From contig CAMWKZ010000017.1 in assembly GCA_947174945.1 (NCBI GenBank), forward strand, positions 1 through 47,623: a DNA stretch of 47,623 nucleotides. The letters are read 5' to 3'. The notes beneath the pieces are model-generated. The model did not search any database, was not told where the DNA came from, and was given only the letters and a program-made list of their open reading frames with translations. This DNA comes from an uncultured Prevotellaceae bacterium (lineage in GTDB: Bacteria; Bacteroidota; Bacteroidia; Bacteroidales; Bacteroidaceae). Positions within the stretch are counted from its first letter, which is position 1, and each line of letters starts with the position of its first letter. Below, in pieces: positions 24,088-31,927 of this stretch. A program made the translations under genes and the position numbers.

Positions 24088-25488
24088 TTATTGATTACTA
24101 TTCATAAAGTCTTCCAGTTCGGCGGGATGATACGGTATGCGCTTTTGGCCGAGGAATCGGCAGCCGTCGCTGGTTATCAGCACGTCGTCCTCGATGCGGA
24201 TGCCCCCGAAGTCCTTGTACGTCTCCAGCTTGTCGAAGTTCAGGAACTCCTTGCAGTGACCCGAGGCTTTCCACTCGTCGATGAGGGCAGGGATGAAGTA
24301 GATGCCCGGCTCGTCGGTGACGACAAACCCTTCCTGCAGGCGGCGACCCATGCGCAGGCAGTTGGTGCCGAACTGCTCCAGATTGGGGCGTGTTTCTTCG
24401 TCGAAGCCTACGTGTATCTGACCCAGCCCCTCCATGTCGTGTACGTCCATGCCCATCATGTGACCCAGCCCGTGGGGCAGGAACATGGCGTGTGCTCCGG
24501 CGCGCACGGCCTCCTCGGTGTCGCCCTTCATCAGTCCCAGCTCCTTCAGCCGGTCGGTCAGCATACGGCATACGGCGAAGTGCACGTCCATATACTTGAC
24601 ACCGGGCTTGGCCACCTGTAAAACGTAGTCGTGGCAAGCCTCCACGATGCTGTAGATTTCCAGCTGGCGCTGGGTGAACCGTCCGTTGACGGGCATCGTG
24701 CGGGTATGGTCTGAGCAGTAGTCGTCCAGTTCGCAGCCTGCATCGCACAAGACGAGACGGCCAGCCTCGAGCTTGGCCTCCGACGGATTGCCGTGCATAA
24801 TCTCGCCGTGCTGCGAGAAGATGGTGGCGAAGCTGACCTGCGAGGCCAGCGAGCGGGCCATGCCGTCCACCTGCCCGCCAATAAACCGCTCCGTCACGCC
24901 GGGCTTTATAAGCCGCTGTGCCGTGGTGTGCATGACATAGCCCACGTCGCAGGCACGGTCGATGGCCTCAATCTCCTGTGGCTCCTTGGTGGAGCGCATC
25001 TTGACGACGGCCTGAATCAGGGCGAGCGATGCGGCTTCCTTCTGCTGCGAAGGGTGAATGCCCAGCAAGTCCATGATTTGAATCTTGGTGTCGTGGCGAT
25101 AGGGGGGTAGGAAGTGGATGGTCTGATGGGCTGCAATGGCGTTGCAACACGCAGAGCGAAGCTCCTTCATCGGGGCTGTCTTCGTGACGCCCACCTCGGC
25201 AGCCAGTTCGCTGACCGACGGGGTGAAGCCCATCCATACGATGTCCTCTACGTCGATGTCGTCGCCGAAGAGCGTTTCGCTGTCGTTGTCGATGTCTATC
25301 ACGCCCACGAGCCCGTCGCGGTGCTGCCCGAAGTAGTAGAGGAAGGACGAGTCCTGTCTCATCGGTGCATAGCAGTTGGCGGGATAGTTGCAGGGCGCGT
25401 CGTTGTTGCCAAAGAGCACTATAACTCCTTGCCCTACCAGTTTCTTTAGTTCGGCCCGCCGCCGAATGTATGTTTCTTTGTTAAACAT
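24088..25488 (-). CDS. Xaa-Pro aminopeptidase (aminopeptidase P family, M24B)
   Basis: Removes the first residue of peptides with proline at position two, using two metal ions. The 466-residue protein has the N-terminal creatinase-like domain (NNDAPCNYPANCYAPMRQDS) and the pita-bread fold with metal ligands in LCDAGCELDDYCSDHTRTMP, HGLGHMMGMDVHDMEG, VVTDEPGIYF and GGIRIEDDVLIT. The ATG at 25488 gives the usual start MFNKETYIRRRAEL; the frame continues upstream to a TTG that overlaps the promoter. No signal peptide is visible, unlike the next gene, so it is cytoplasmic. Confidence 0.92.
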   Translation of the reverse strand: MFNKETYIRRRAELKKLVGQGVIVLFGNNDAPCNYPANCYAPMRQDSSFLYYFGQHRDGLVGVIDIDNDSETLFGDDIDVEDIVWMGFTPSVSELAAEVGVTKTAPMKELRSACCNAIAAHQTIHFLPPYRHDTKIQIMDLLGIHPSQQKEAASLALIQAVVKMRSTKEPQEIEAIDRACDVGYVMHTTAQRLIKPGVTERFIGGQVDGMARSLASQVSFATIFSQHGEIMHGNPSEAKLEAGRLVLCDAGCELDDYCSDHTRTMPVNGRFTQRQLEIYSIVEACHDYVLQVAKPGVKYMDVHFAVCRMLTDRLKELGLMKGDTEEAVRAGAHAMFLPHGLGHMMGMDVHDMEGLGQIHVGFDEETRPNLEQFGTNCLRMGRRLQEGFVVTDEPGIYFIPALIDEWKASGHCKEFLNFDKLETYKDFGGIRIEDDVLITSDGCRFLGQKRIPYHPAELEDFMNSNQ

Positions 25489-25524
25489 CTTTCTGGGTAT
25501 CGGTTGCTTTGTTCGATTTGTTTG

Positions 25525-25532
25525 CAAAGGTA
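25525..25532 (-). promoter_or_regulatory. -7 element of the pepP-C1-YhcH operon
   Basis: TACCTTTG on the minus strand, 36 bp before the start codon. No TTG occurs 19-20 bp upstream, so the -33 part is poor. Confidence 0.5.
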
Positions 25533-25585
25533 CACATTAATTATTTATTTGCGCCATCTTTGCATCAAAAAAGTCTTAAAAACCC

Positions 25586-25739
25586 GTTGGGTGGATTCTT
25601 TCCGTGAGTTTGAACCGTTCTTTCTCGGGGTAAGAGCCGTTCCTTCCCCGGGTAAGAGCCGTTCTTTCCCCGGGTAAGAGCCGTTCTTTCTCCCGGTAAG
25701 AGCCGTTCTTTCCACGGGTAAGCCCCGTTCCTTCCCTCG
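25586..25739 (-). repeat. 22-bp tandem repeat array D (7 units)
   Basis: Units step by 22 bp from 25586 (degenerate), 25608, 25630, 25652, 25674, 25696 and 25718. On the plus strand a typical unit reads GTAAGAGCCGTTCTTT then CCCCGG. On the minus strand the core is GAACGGCTCTTAC, which resembles GGAGCGGCTC of array A and is shared with the last unit of array B. The array begins 2 bp after the trmD stop codon and is therefore the 3' trailer of that mRNA. After it comes a T-rich stretch on the minus strand (25564-25585). Confidence 0.85.
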
Positions 25740-25741
25740 AA

Positions 25742-26437
25742 TTAGTCGTTTTGGGGTTGCGAATCGCTCAGCAGGTCGGGTCGCAGCTGGCGGGTACGCT
25801 CCAAGGCTTGCTCCAGTTCCCAGTTGCGTATCTTGGCCTCGTTGCCACTGAGCAATATGTCGGGCACCCGCCAGCCCTTGTAGTCGGCAGGGCGAGTGTA
25901 GATAGGTGCTGCTAAGAGGTCGTCCTGAAAACAATCGGAGAGGGCAGACTGCTCATCGCCAATCACTCCGGGCACAACGCGCACGACGGCATCGGCAATC
26001 ATGGCCGCCACCAGCTCGCCACCCGTCAGCACAAAGTCGCCGATGCTGATTTCCTTGGTAATAAGGTGGTCGCGCACCCGCTGGTCGATGCCCTTGTAGT
26101 GGCCCGCCAAGATGATGAGGTTGCCCTTCAGCGACAGCTCGTTGGCCATGTGCTGGTCGAATCGCTCGCCGTCGGGCGATGTGAAGATAACCTCGTCGTA
26201 GTCGCGCTCCTGCTTCAGTGCCGTGATGCAGCGGTCAATAGGCTCGCACTGCATCACCATGCCGGCTGAGCCGCCGTAGGGATAGTCGTCCACCCGCCGC
26301 CACTTGTCGAGTGTGTAGTCACGCAGATTGTGCAGGCGAATCTCTGCCAGCCCCTTTTTCTCAGCACGAGCAAGGATGGACTCGTGGACGAAGCCCTCCA
26401 GCATTTCGGGCAGTACGGTGATAATGTCTATTCTCAT
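25742..26437 (-). CDS. trmD: tRNA (guanine37-N1)-methyltransferase TrmD
   Basis: Makes m1G37 next to the anticodon and so prevents +1 frameshifting; essential in many bacteria. The 231-residue SPOUT protein begins [16 protein letters not shown] and has the knot motifs [15 protein letters not shown] (about residue 54), [15 protein letters not shown] (about 111) and [20 protein letters not shown] (about 132-151), then [18 protein letters not shown]. It overlaps the patatin gene by 4 bp (ATGA) and is not beside rpsP/rimM/rplS as in many bacteria. The 22-bp array D follows its stop. Confidence 0.96.
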   Translation of the reverse strand: MRIDIITVLPEMLEGFVHESILARAEKKGLAEIRLHNLRDYTLDKWRRVDDYPYGGSAGMVMQCEPIDRCITALKQERDYDEVIFTSPDGERFDQHMANELSLKGNLIILAGHYKGIDQRVRDHLITKEISIGDFVLTGGELVAAMIADAVVRVVPGVIGDEQSALSDCFQDDLLAAPIYTRPADYKGWRVPDILLSGNEAKIRNWELEQALERTRQLRPDLLSDSQPQND

Positions 26438-27279
26438 TGGTAGAAGTCTTTTATTTGTTCAATATATCGCTGGCCGACGGTGCGCCCCAGCTCATACACC
26501 CGACGCATCTGGTCAGCGTCGTGCGAAAGGTGGCCGATGGGGATTGGCTCGTCGGGGCGTATGACGAGACAACGCCCCTCCTGCTCGGCCTGCCGCACAT
26601 ACTCCAGTTGGCGGTTGTACATCAGGTGCCGCTCGTCCAGCGCCCTAACCATGTTGGGATAGTGGCGCAGCCAGAGGCGTATCAGGGGCATCAGTCGGTT
26701 GTGCTCCTTCTGATAGCCCAAGGGCTGGGTCAGGATGACGACGTTGCGGTCGTAGCCATTGTTCTCAAAGTATTCAAGGGGGATGGAGTCGGCCACACCG
26801 CCGTCCAGCAGCTGTCGGCCCTGCACCTTCACAACCCGTGAAGCCAAAGGCATCGATGCCGATGCGCGGAGCCACTCCAGTTCGTCGTAGTCAACATGGC
26901 TCATGTCGTGATAGACGGCCTGTCCCGTCACAACGTCGGTACAGACCACGGTAAACGTCATGGGGTTCTGCTGGAAAGCCGTGATGTCGAAAAGGTCGTA
27001 CTCGTAGGGAACCACGTGGTAGCCGAAGTGTGCATTGAAATAGTCGCCGCTCAGCAGCAACGACTTCAGACCGCTGAAGCGCGAATCGCGGGCAAAACGG
27101 GTGTTGTAGCGAATGGCCCGCCCCACCTGCCGCGACTTGTAGTTGCAGCCGAAGGCCGCACCAGCCGAAACACCAATCAGCCCGTCGGGCCAGATGTCGT
27201 GCTCCATCATCACGTCAATCACGCCAGCCGTCCACAGCCCACGCATGGCGCCGCCTTCTAATACCAGTCCTTTTCTCAT
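26434..27279 (-). CDS. Patatin-like phospholipase
   Basis: A 281-residue serine hydrolase of the RssA/patatin type. The oxyanion loop [16 protein letters not shown] (residues 4-19), the nucleophile elbow GVSAGAAFG (about 38-46) and the catalytic Asp motif [11 protein letters not shown] (about 158) are present. Such proteins hydrolyse acyl esters of lipids; the substrate is unknown. No signal peptide is seen, so it is probably cytoplasmic. I start at ATG 27279 ([10 protein letters not shown]), because the promoter lies immediately upstream and the upstream frame has only a TTG within the -33 box. Confidence 0.87.
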   Translation of the reverse strand: MRKGLVLEGGAMRGLWTAGVIDVMMEHDIWPDGLIGVSAGAAFGCNYKSRQVGRAIRYNTRFARDSRFSGLKSLLLSGDYFNAHFGYHVVPYEYDLFDITAFQQNPMTFTVVCTDVVTGQAVYHDMSHVDYDELEWLRASASMPLASRVVKVQGRQLLDGGVADSIPLEYFENNGYDRNVVILTQPLGYQKEHNRLMPLIRLWLRHYPNMVRALDERHLMYNRQLEYVRQAEQEGRCLVIRPDEPIPIGHLSHDADQMRRVYELGRTVGQRYIEQIKDFYQ

Positions 27280-27288
27280 AATCCGTTG

Positions 27289-27318
27289 CAAAGGTACGAA
27301 ATAATTGCTAACTGGCAA
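27289..27318 (-). promoter_or_regulatory. Promoter of patatin-trmD, nearly leaderless
   Basis: Minus strand TTG (27316-27318), 19-bp spacer, TACCTTTG (27289-27296). Its -7 box ends only 9 bp before the start codon at 27279. It is part of a near-perfect inverted repeat with the panE promoter. Confidence 0.8.
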
Positions 27319-27348
27319 TTGGTAATTGGCAATTATTTCGTACTTTTG
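27319..27348 (+). promoter_or_regulatory. Promoter of panE, nearly leaderless
   Basis: TTG (27319-27321), 19-bp spacer, TACTTTTG (27341-27348). The -7 box ends 7 bp before the ATG at 27356, so the mRNA would start at or within a few bases of the start codon. Confidence 0.8.
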
Positions 27349-27355
27349 CAGCCGT

Positions 27356-28273
27356 ATGTTAAGTTATTCGGTAATAGGGACAGGAGCCATAGGCGGGTAC
27401 TACGGAGGCCGGCTGGCACGGGCAGGGCGCACGGTGCGATTTCTGCTGCACAGTGATTATGAGTATGTTAGGCAGCATGGGCTAAGGGTCGACAGCTGCG
27501 ACGGAGATTTCCGTTTGGACACGGTCGAGGCATATAGGACGACGGAGGATATGCCGAAGTCCGACGTGGTGATAGTGGGGCTGAAGTCGGTGCGCAACCA
27601 CGACGTGCTGCCCGCTCTGCTGCGCCCCATCGTGGATGACCACACGGTGGTCGTTCTGATACAGAACGGCATCGGGCTGGAGGACGACTTGCAGCAGGTG
27701 TTCCCCAGTCTGCGGATTGTTGCCGGACTGGCTTTTATCTGTTCGGCCAAGGTGGGGCCGGGCCATGTCTCGCACCAGTGCTACGGCAGCATCAACTTGG
27801 GCAACTATTCCTGTCCGTCGGCTTGCTTTGCGGAGCTGCTGCACGACATTCAGGAGGCTGGCATCAAGGCTGCCGAGGTGCCTTACTTGGAAGCCCGTTG
27901 GCGCAAGGCCGTGTGGAATATGCCGTTCAATGGGATGACCGTTGCGCTGGACACGTCGACCGACCGACTGCTGAAGCATCCGGCTACGCGCCAGCTCATC
28001 TACGACCAGATGCTTGAGGTTATCGGGGCGGCCAATGCCGTAGGGGTGGACGCGCTGACTGCGGACTTTGCCGACCAGATGATGCAGATGACGGACGCAA
28101 TGGTGCCTTACAGCCCGTCGATGAAGCTGGACTACGACCATCACCGCCCGATGGAGCTTTATTACCTCTATACCCGCCCCATTGAGGAGGCAAAAAAAGT
28201 CGGCTTCGAGATGCCCAAACTGGCAATGCTCGAAGCCGAACTGAGGTTCAAAGCCCAGTGTCTTGACACTTGA
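27356..28273 (+). CDS. panE: 2-dehydropantoate 2-reductase (ketopantoate reductase)
   Basis: Reduces ketopantoate to pantoate with NADPH in the pathway to pantothenate and coenzyme A. The 305-residue protein starts MLSYSVIGTGAIGGYYGGRL, with the Rossmann dinucleotide loop GTGAIGGYYG, and has the ApbA/PanE C-terminal domain with EARWRKAVWNMPFNGMTVAL holding the catalytic Lys. PanE relatives include other 2-keto acid reductases, so the substrate is likely but not certain. The ATG at 27356 is chosen because the promoter occupies the upstream part of the frame. It ends 3 bp from the convergent carB stop. Confidence 0.86.
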   Translation: MLSYSVIGTGAIGGYYGGRLARAGRTVRFLLHSDYEYVRQHGLRVDSCDGDFRLDTVEAYRTTEDMPKSDVVIVGLKSVRNHDVLPALLRPIVDDHTVVVLIQNGIGLEDDLQQVFPSLRIVAGLAFICSAKVGPGHVSHQCYGSINLGNYSCPSACFAELLHDIQEAGIKAAEVPYLEARWRKAVWNMPFNGMTVALDTSTDRLLKHPATRQLIYDQMLEVIGAANAVGVDALTADFADQMMQMTDAMVPYSPSMKLDYDHHRPMELYYLYTRPIEEAKKVGFEMPKLAMLEAELRFKAQCLDT

Positions 28274-28276
28274 GGC

Positions 28277-31200
28277 TTAGCTGTTGTACTCCTGCCATGA
28301 CTTAATCTTGATGTCGCTCTCCGTCAGGGCGGTGAAAGCCTCGATATAGGCTTTGGCCAGACGCACGTTGGTCATCAGGGGAATGTTGTGGTCGATGGCT
28401 CCACGGCGAATGCGGTAGCCGTTGGTCAGCTCGCGCTTCGTGTGGTTCTTCGGCACGTTCACAATCAGCTCGAACTGGTGGCGGGCTATCATATCCATCA
28501 CGTTGTTGTCGCCTTCCTCGTCGGGCCAGTTGACTGCCGTCGCCTTAATGCCGTTGTCGTTGAGGAACTGGGCCGTTCCGCCCGTGGCATATACCTTGTA
28601 ACCCTTCTTTACCAACTGCTTGGCAGGCTCCAGCAGCGAAACCTTGCCCTTGGCGGCACCTGACGAAATCAGGATGTTAGCGCCTGCGGCAGGCATACGG
28701 TAGCCCGTGGCTATCAGGGCGTTCAGCAGGGCTTCGTTCAGGTCGTCGCCCAGACAGCCTACCTCGCCCGTTGACGACATATCAACGCCCAGCACGGGGT
28801 CGGCGTTTTGCAAGCGGGCAAACGAGAACTGCGAGGCCTTCACGCCAATGCGGTCGATGTCGAACTCTGACTTGTCGGGACGAGAGTAGGGGGCGTCGAG
28901 CATAATCTTGGTGGCCGTCTCGATGAAGTTGCGCTTCAGTATCTTCGATACGAAGGGGAACGAGCGGCTGGCACGCAGGTTGCACTCGATGACCTTCACC
29001 TCGCGGTTCTTGGCCAAGAACTGGATATTGAACGGGCCCGAGATGTTCAGCTCCTTGGCTATCTTGTGGGCTATCTTCTTTATCTGGCGCACGGTAGAGA
29101 AGTAGATGTGCTGGGCGGGGAACACCATCGTGGCGTCGCCCGAGTGAACACCGGCATACTCTACGTGCTCTGAGATAGCGTACTCAACCACTTCGCCCTT
29201 GTCGGCCACGGCATCGAACTCAATCTCCTTGGTGTCCTGCATAAACTGCGATACCACCACGGGGAACTCCTTCGAGACCTCGGTGGCCATGTTCAGGAAG
29301 CGGTGCAGCTCCTCGTCGTCATAGCATACGTTCATGGCTGCACCTGAGAGCACATAGCTGGGGCGCACCAGTACGGGATAGCCTACCTCGGCAACGAACT
29401 CCTTGATGTCGTCAAATGAGGTCAGTGCGCGCCATGCGGGCTGGTCGATGCCCAGCTTGTCGAGCATGGCTGAGAACTTGTCGCGGTTCTCGGCACGGTC
29501 GATGTCGACGGGTGAGGTTCCCAGCACGGGCACTCCCTGGCGGTGCAGCTTCATGGCGAGGTTGTTGGGTATCTGTCCGCCCACGCTGACGATGACACCG
29601 CGGGGCTGCTCCAAGTCAATTACGTCGAGCACGCGCTCCAGCGACAACTCGTCGAAGTAGAGGCGGTCGCACATGTCGTAGTCGGTCGACACAGTCTCAG
29701 GGTTGTAGTTTATCATGATTGACTTGTAGCCCAGTTTGCGCGCCGTGTTGATGGCGTTTACCGAGCACCAGTCGAACTCTACCGAGCTACCGATGCGGTA
29801 GGCACCCGAGCCCAGTACGATAACAGACTTCTCGTTCTTGTAGTAAGGTATGTCGTGGCCCTCCACTGCGTAGGTGAAGTACAGGTAGTTGGTCAGCTCG
29901 GGATGCTCTGAGGCTACCGTGTTGATGCGCTTTACGGCAGGCACGATGCCCAGCTGTTTGCGATACTGGCGAACCTTCAGGTTCTCCTTCTCCATATTGG
30001 TCTGCTGGGGCTTCAGTACGAAGCGGGCTATCTGGAAATCGCTAAAGCCGCACACCTTCACTTCTTTCAGCAGCGTGGTGGGCACGTCTTCCATCTTGTC
30101 GTAATGCATCAGCTCGTGCTTCAGGTCGACAATGTGCTTCAGTCTTTCGAGGAACCACTTGTCTATCTTGGTCAGCTCTTCAATGCGGGCTACGGTGTAG
30201 CCCTCCTCCAGAGCTTGGGCGATGGCGAAGATACGCAGGTCGGTGGGGTTTTCCAGCGCGTCGTCTAAGTTGTCGAACTTCGTGTGGTCGTTGCCTACAA
30301 AGCCGTGCATACCCTGACCAATCATGCGCAAGCCCTTCTGTATCATTTCCTCAAACGAGCGGCCAATGGACATGATTTCGCCTACCGACTTCATGCTGGA
30401 GCCGATATGACGCGAGACACCAGCGAACTTGGTCAGGTCCCAGCGTGGAATCTTACAAATCATATAGTCCAGCTGCGGAGCCACGTATGCCGAGTTGGGA
30501 GTGCCCATCTCGCCAATTTGGTCGAGCGTGTAGCCCAGTGCAATCTTGGCAGCCACGAAGGCGAGCGGGTAGCCCGTGGCCTTGGAAGCCAGTGCACTGG
30601 AGCGCGACAGGCGGGCATTAATCTCAATAATGCGGTAGTCGTTGGTCTGGGCGTTGAAGGCAAACTGGATGTTGCACTCGCCCACGATGCCGAGATGGCG
30701 CACGCAGCGGATGGTGATGTCTTGCAGCATCTTCACCTGCTCGTCGCTAAGCGAACACGTCGGGGCTACCACAATCGATTCGCCCGTGTGAATGCCCAGC
30801 GGGTCGAAGTTCTCCATCGAGGCCACCGTGAAGCAGTGGTCGTTGGCGTCGCGGATGCACTCAAACTCAATCTCCTTCCATCCCTTGAGCGACTCCTCGA
30901 CCAGTATCTGTGGGGCAAACGTAAAGGCTGACTCAGCCAGTTCGCGGAACGTCTTCTCGTCGGGGCAGATGCCTGAGCCCAGACCGCCCAGTGCGTATGC
31001 CGAGCGAATCATGATGGGGAAACCAATCTCGTGGGCAGCACTTAGCGCGTCGTCCATGTTCTCCACAGCGTGGCTCACGGGGGTCTTCAGACTGATTTCG
31101 TCCAGCTTCTTCACGAACAAGTCGCGGTCTTCCGTGTTCATGATAGCCTCGACGCTGGTGCCCAGCACCTCAACACCGTACTCGCGGAGCACGCCCGTCT

Positions 31201-31504
31201 GGTACAGCTCCGTGCCGCAGTTCAGTGCCGTCTGTCCACCAAAGGCCAGCAGAATGCCGTCAGGGCGTTCCTTCTTAATGATTTCCGTCACGAAGTGGGT
31301 GGTCACTGGCTGGAAGTACACCTTGTCGGCAATGCCCTCCGATGTCTGAATCGTAGCGATGTTAGGATTCACCAGCACCGAGGAGATGCCCTCCTCGCGC
31401 AAAGCCTTCAGCGCCTGCGAGCCCGAGTAGTCAAACTCGCCTGCCTGTCCGATTTTCAGGGCACCCGAGCCGAGCACGAGCACCTTCTTCAGTTTCTTCT
31501 TCAT
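28277..31504 (-). CDS. carB: Carbamoyl phosphate synthase large subunit
   Basis: Makes carbamoyl phosphate for pyrimidine and arginine synthesis from ammonia, bicarbonate and two ATP. The 1075-residue protein shows the two homologous halves, each opening with a phosphate-binding loop (VLVLGSGALKIGQAGEFDYS near residue 7; VIVLGSGAYRIGSSVEFDWC near 559), two ATP-grasp domains, and the C-terminal MGS-like regulatory domain (YKVYATGGTAQFLND). The ATG at 31504 (MKKKLKKVLVLG) matches the family start. The small subunit carA is not in the window, so the genes are not adjacent on this downstream side. The nearest minus-strand neighbour upstream is beyond the repeat array. Confidence 0.97.
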   Translation of the reverse strand: MKKKLKKVLVLGSGALKIGQAGEFDYSGSQALKALREEGISSVLVNPNIATIQTSEGIADKVYFQPVTTHFVTEIIKKERPDGILLAFGGQTALNCGTELYQTGVLREYGVEVLGTSVEAIMNTEDRDLFVKKLDEISLKTPVSHAVENMDDALSAAHEIGFPIMIRSAYALGGLGSGICPDEKTFRELAESAFTFAPQILVEESLKGWKEIEFECIRDANDHCFTVASMENFDPLGIHTGESIVVAPTCSLSDEQVKMLQDITIRCVRHLGIVGECNIQFAFNAQTNDYRIIEINARLSRSSALASKATGYPLAFVAAKIALGYTLDQIGEMGTPNSAYVAPQLDYMICKIPRWDLTKFAGVSRHIGSSMKSVGEIMSIGRSFEEMIQKGLRMIGQGMHGFVGNDHTKFDNLDDALENPTDLRIFAIAQALEEGYTVARIEELTKIDKWFLERLKHIVDLKHELMHYDKMEDVPTTLLKEVKVCGFSDFQIARFVLKPQQTNMEKENLKVRQYRKQLGIVPAVKRINTVASEHPELTNYLYFTYAVEGHDIPYYKNEKSVIVLGSGAYRIGSSVEFDWCSVNAINTARKLGYKSIMINYNPETVSTDYDMCDRLYFDELSLERVLDVIDLEQPRGVIVSVGGQIPNNLAMKLHRQGVPVLGTSPVDIDRAENRDKFSAMLDKLGIDQPAWRALTSFDDIKEFVAEVGYPVLVRPSYVLSGAAMNVCYDDEELHRFLNMATEVSKEFPVVVSQFMQDTKEIEFDAVADKGEVVEYAISEHVEYAGVHSGDATMVFPAQHIYFSTVRQIKKIAHKIAKELNISGPFNIQFLAKNREVKVIECNLRASRSFPFVSKILKRNFIETATKIMLDAPYSRPDKSEFDIDRIGVKASQFSFARLQNADPVLGVDMSSTGEVGCLGDDLNEALLNALIATGYRMPAAGANILISSGAAKGKVSLLEPAKQLVKKGYKVYATGGTAQFLNDNGIKATAVNWPDEEGDNNVMDMIARHQFELIVNVPKNHTKRELTNGYRIRRGAIDHNIPLMTNVRLAKAYIEAFTALTESDIKIKSWQEYNS

Positions 31505-31541
31505 ATATATCCAATGTATAGTTTGATTGCATTCTAATCTG

Positions 31542-31571
31542 CAAAGGTAGGTAAAAAAGGAGAGACGGCAA
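31542..31571 (-). promoter_or_regulatory. Promoter of carB
   Basis: Minus strand TTG (31569-31571), 19-bp spacer, TACCTTTG (31542-31549); predicted leader about 32 nt. The -33 box lies in the loop of a terminator-like inverted repeat (31556-31585). Confidence 0.8.
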
Positions 31572-31585
31572 AGCATCTCCCCTTT
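31553..31585 (-). terminator. Terminator-like hairpin overlapping the carB promoter
   Basis: On the minus strand AAAGG, G, GAGA pairs with TCTC, T, CCTTT around a 10-nt loop, followed by TTT (stem 31556-31585). It would stop minus-strand transcripts arriving from the repeat array before they reach carB. Confidence 0.45.
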
Positions 31586-31664
31586 AAAAATTGCTAACGT
31601 GCATCAAATATGTATAGCTATGCCGTTTTCTCGCGTGGTGTGCATGGTTTTATCGGCTGCGTAC

Positions 31665-31796
31665 ATGGTGCGGAGTGCGTCGGCATATCGTGCGAACCGT
31701 ATCGGCACATGATGCGGAGTGCGTCCGTGCATGGTGCGAAGCGTGTCGGCACGTGGTGCGAAGCGTGTCCGTGCATGATGCGGAACGTATCGGCGC
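31665..31796 (+). repeat. 22-bp tandem repeat array C (6 units)
   Basis: Six units at exact 22-bp steps from 31665 to 31796. The consensus on the plus strand is ATGRTGCGGAGCG followed by TGTCGGCAC, the same as array B read on its minus strand. A degenerate unit can be seen just before (about 31643-31664) and a fragment just after. It lies between the divergent carB and the 293-residue gene and accounts for most of this gene-free stretch (31505-31927). Confidence 0.85.
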
Positions 31797-31887
31797 ATGG
31801 GCGTAAAGTGCTATTTTTTATTCAAAGTTCCCGCACTCTACGGATATAAAAGTTATTAATGCCTGATGTAGTATTGGAATTTATTCG

Positions 31888-31895
31888 TATCTTTG
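31888..31895 (+). promoter_or_regulatory. -7 element of the methyltransferase-partner gene
   Basis: TATCTTTG fits the consensus. No TTG stands at 19-20 bp upstream (the nearest is 11 bp away). The leader to the ATG at 31928 would be about 27 nt. Confidence 0.5.
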
Positions 31896-31927
31896 TGGGC
31901 AGTTGTTTAACTTTAAATGAATATTTT

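Larger units (their letters stand above)
27287..27350. repeat. 22-bp inverted repeat forming a divergent promoter pair
   Basis: The left arm (27287-27308) and right arm (27329-27350) are reverse complements with a single mismatch, each holding a -7 box, around a 20-bp centre that carries CAATTG (27316-27321). CAATTG supplies the -33 TTG for both directions. Confidence 0.85.

Noticed and set aside
25586..25739. CRISPR array
   Set aside because: The repeats are directly adjacent with a fixed 22-bp period and no unique spacers, and no cas genes are present. The same holds for the arrays at 138, 8994 and 31665.
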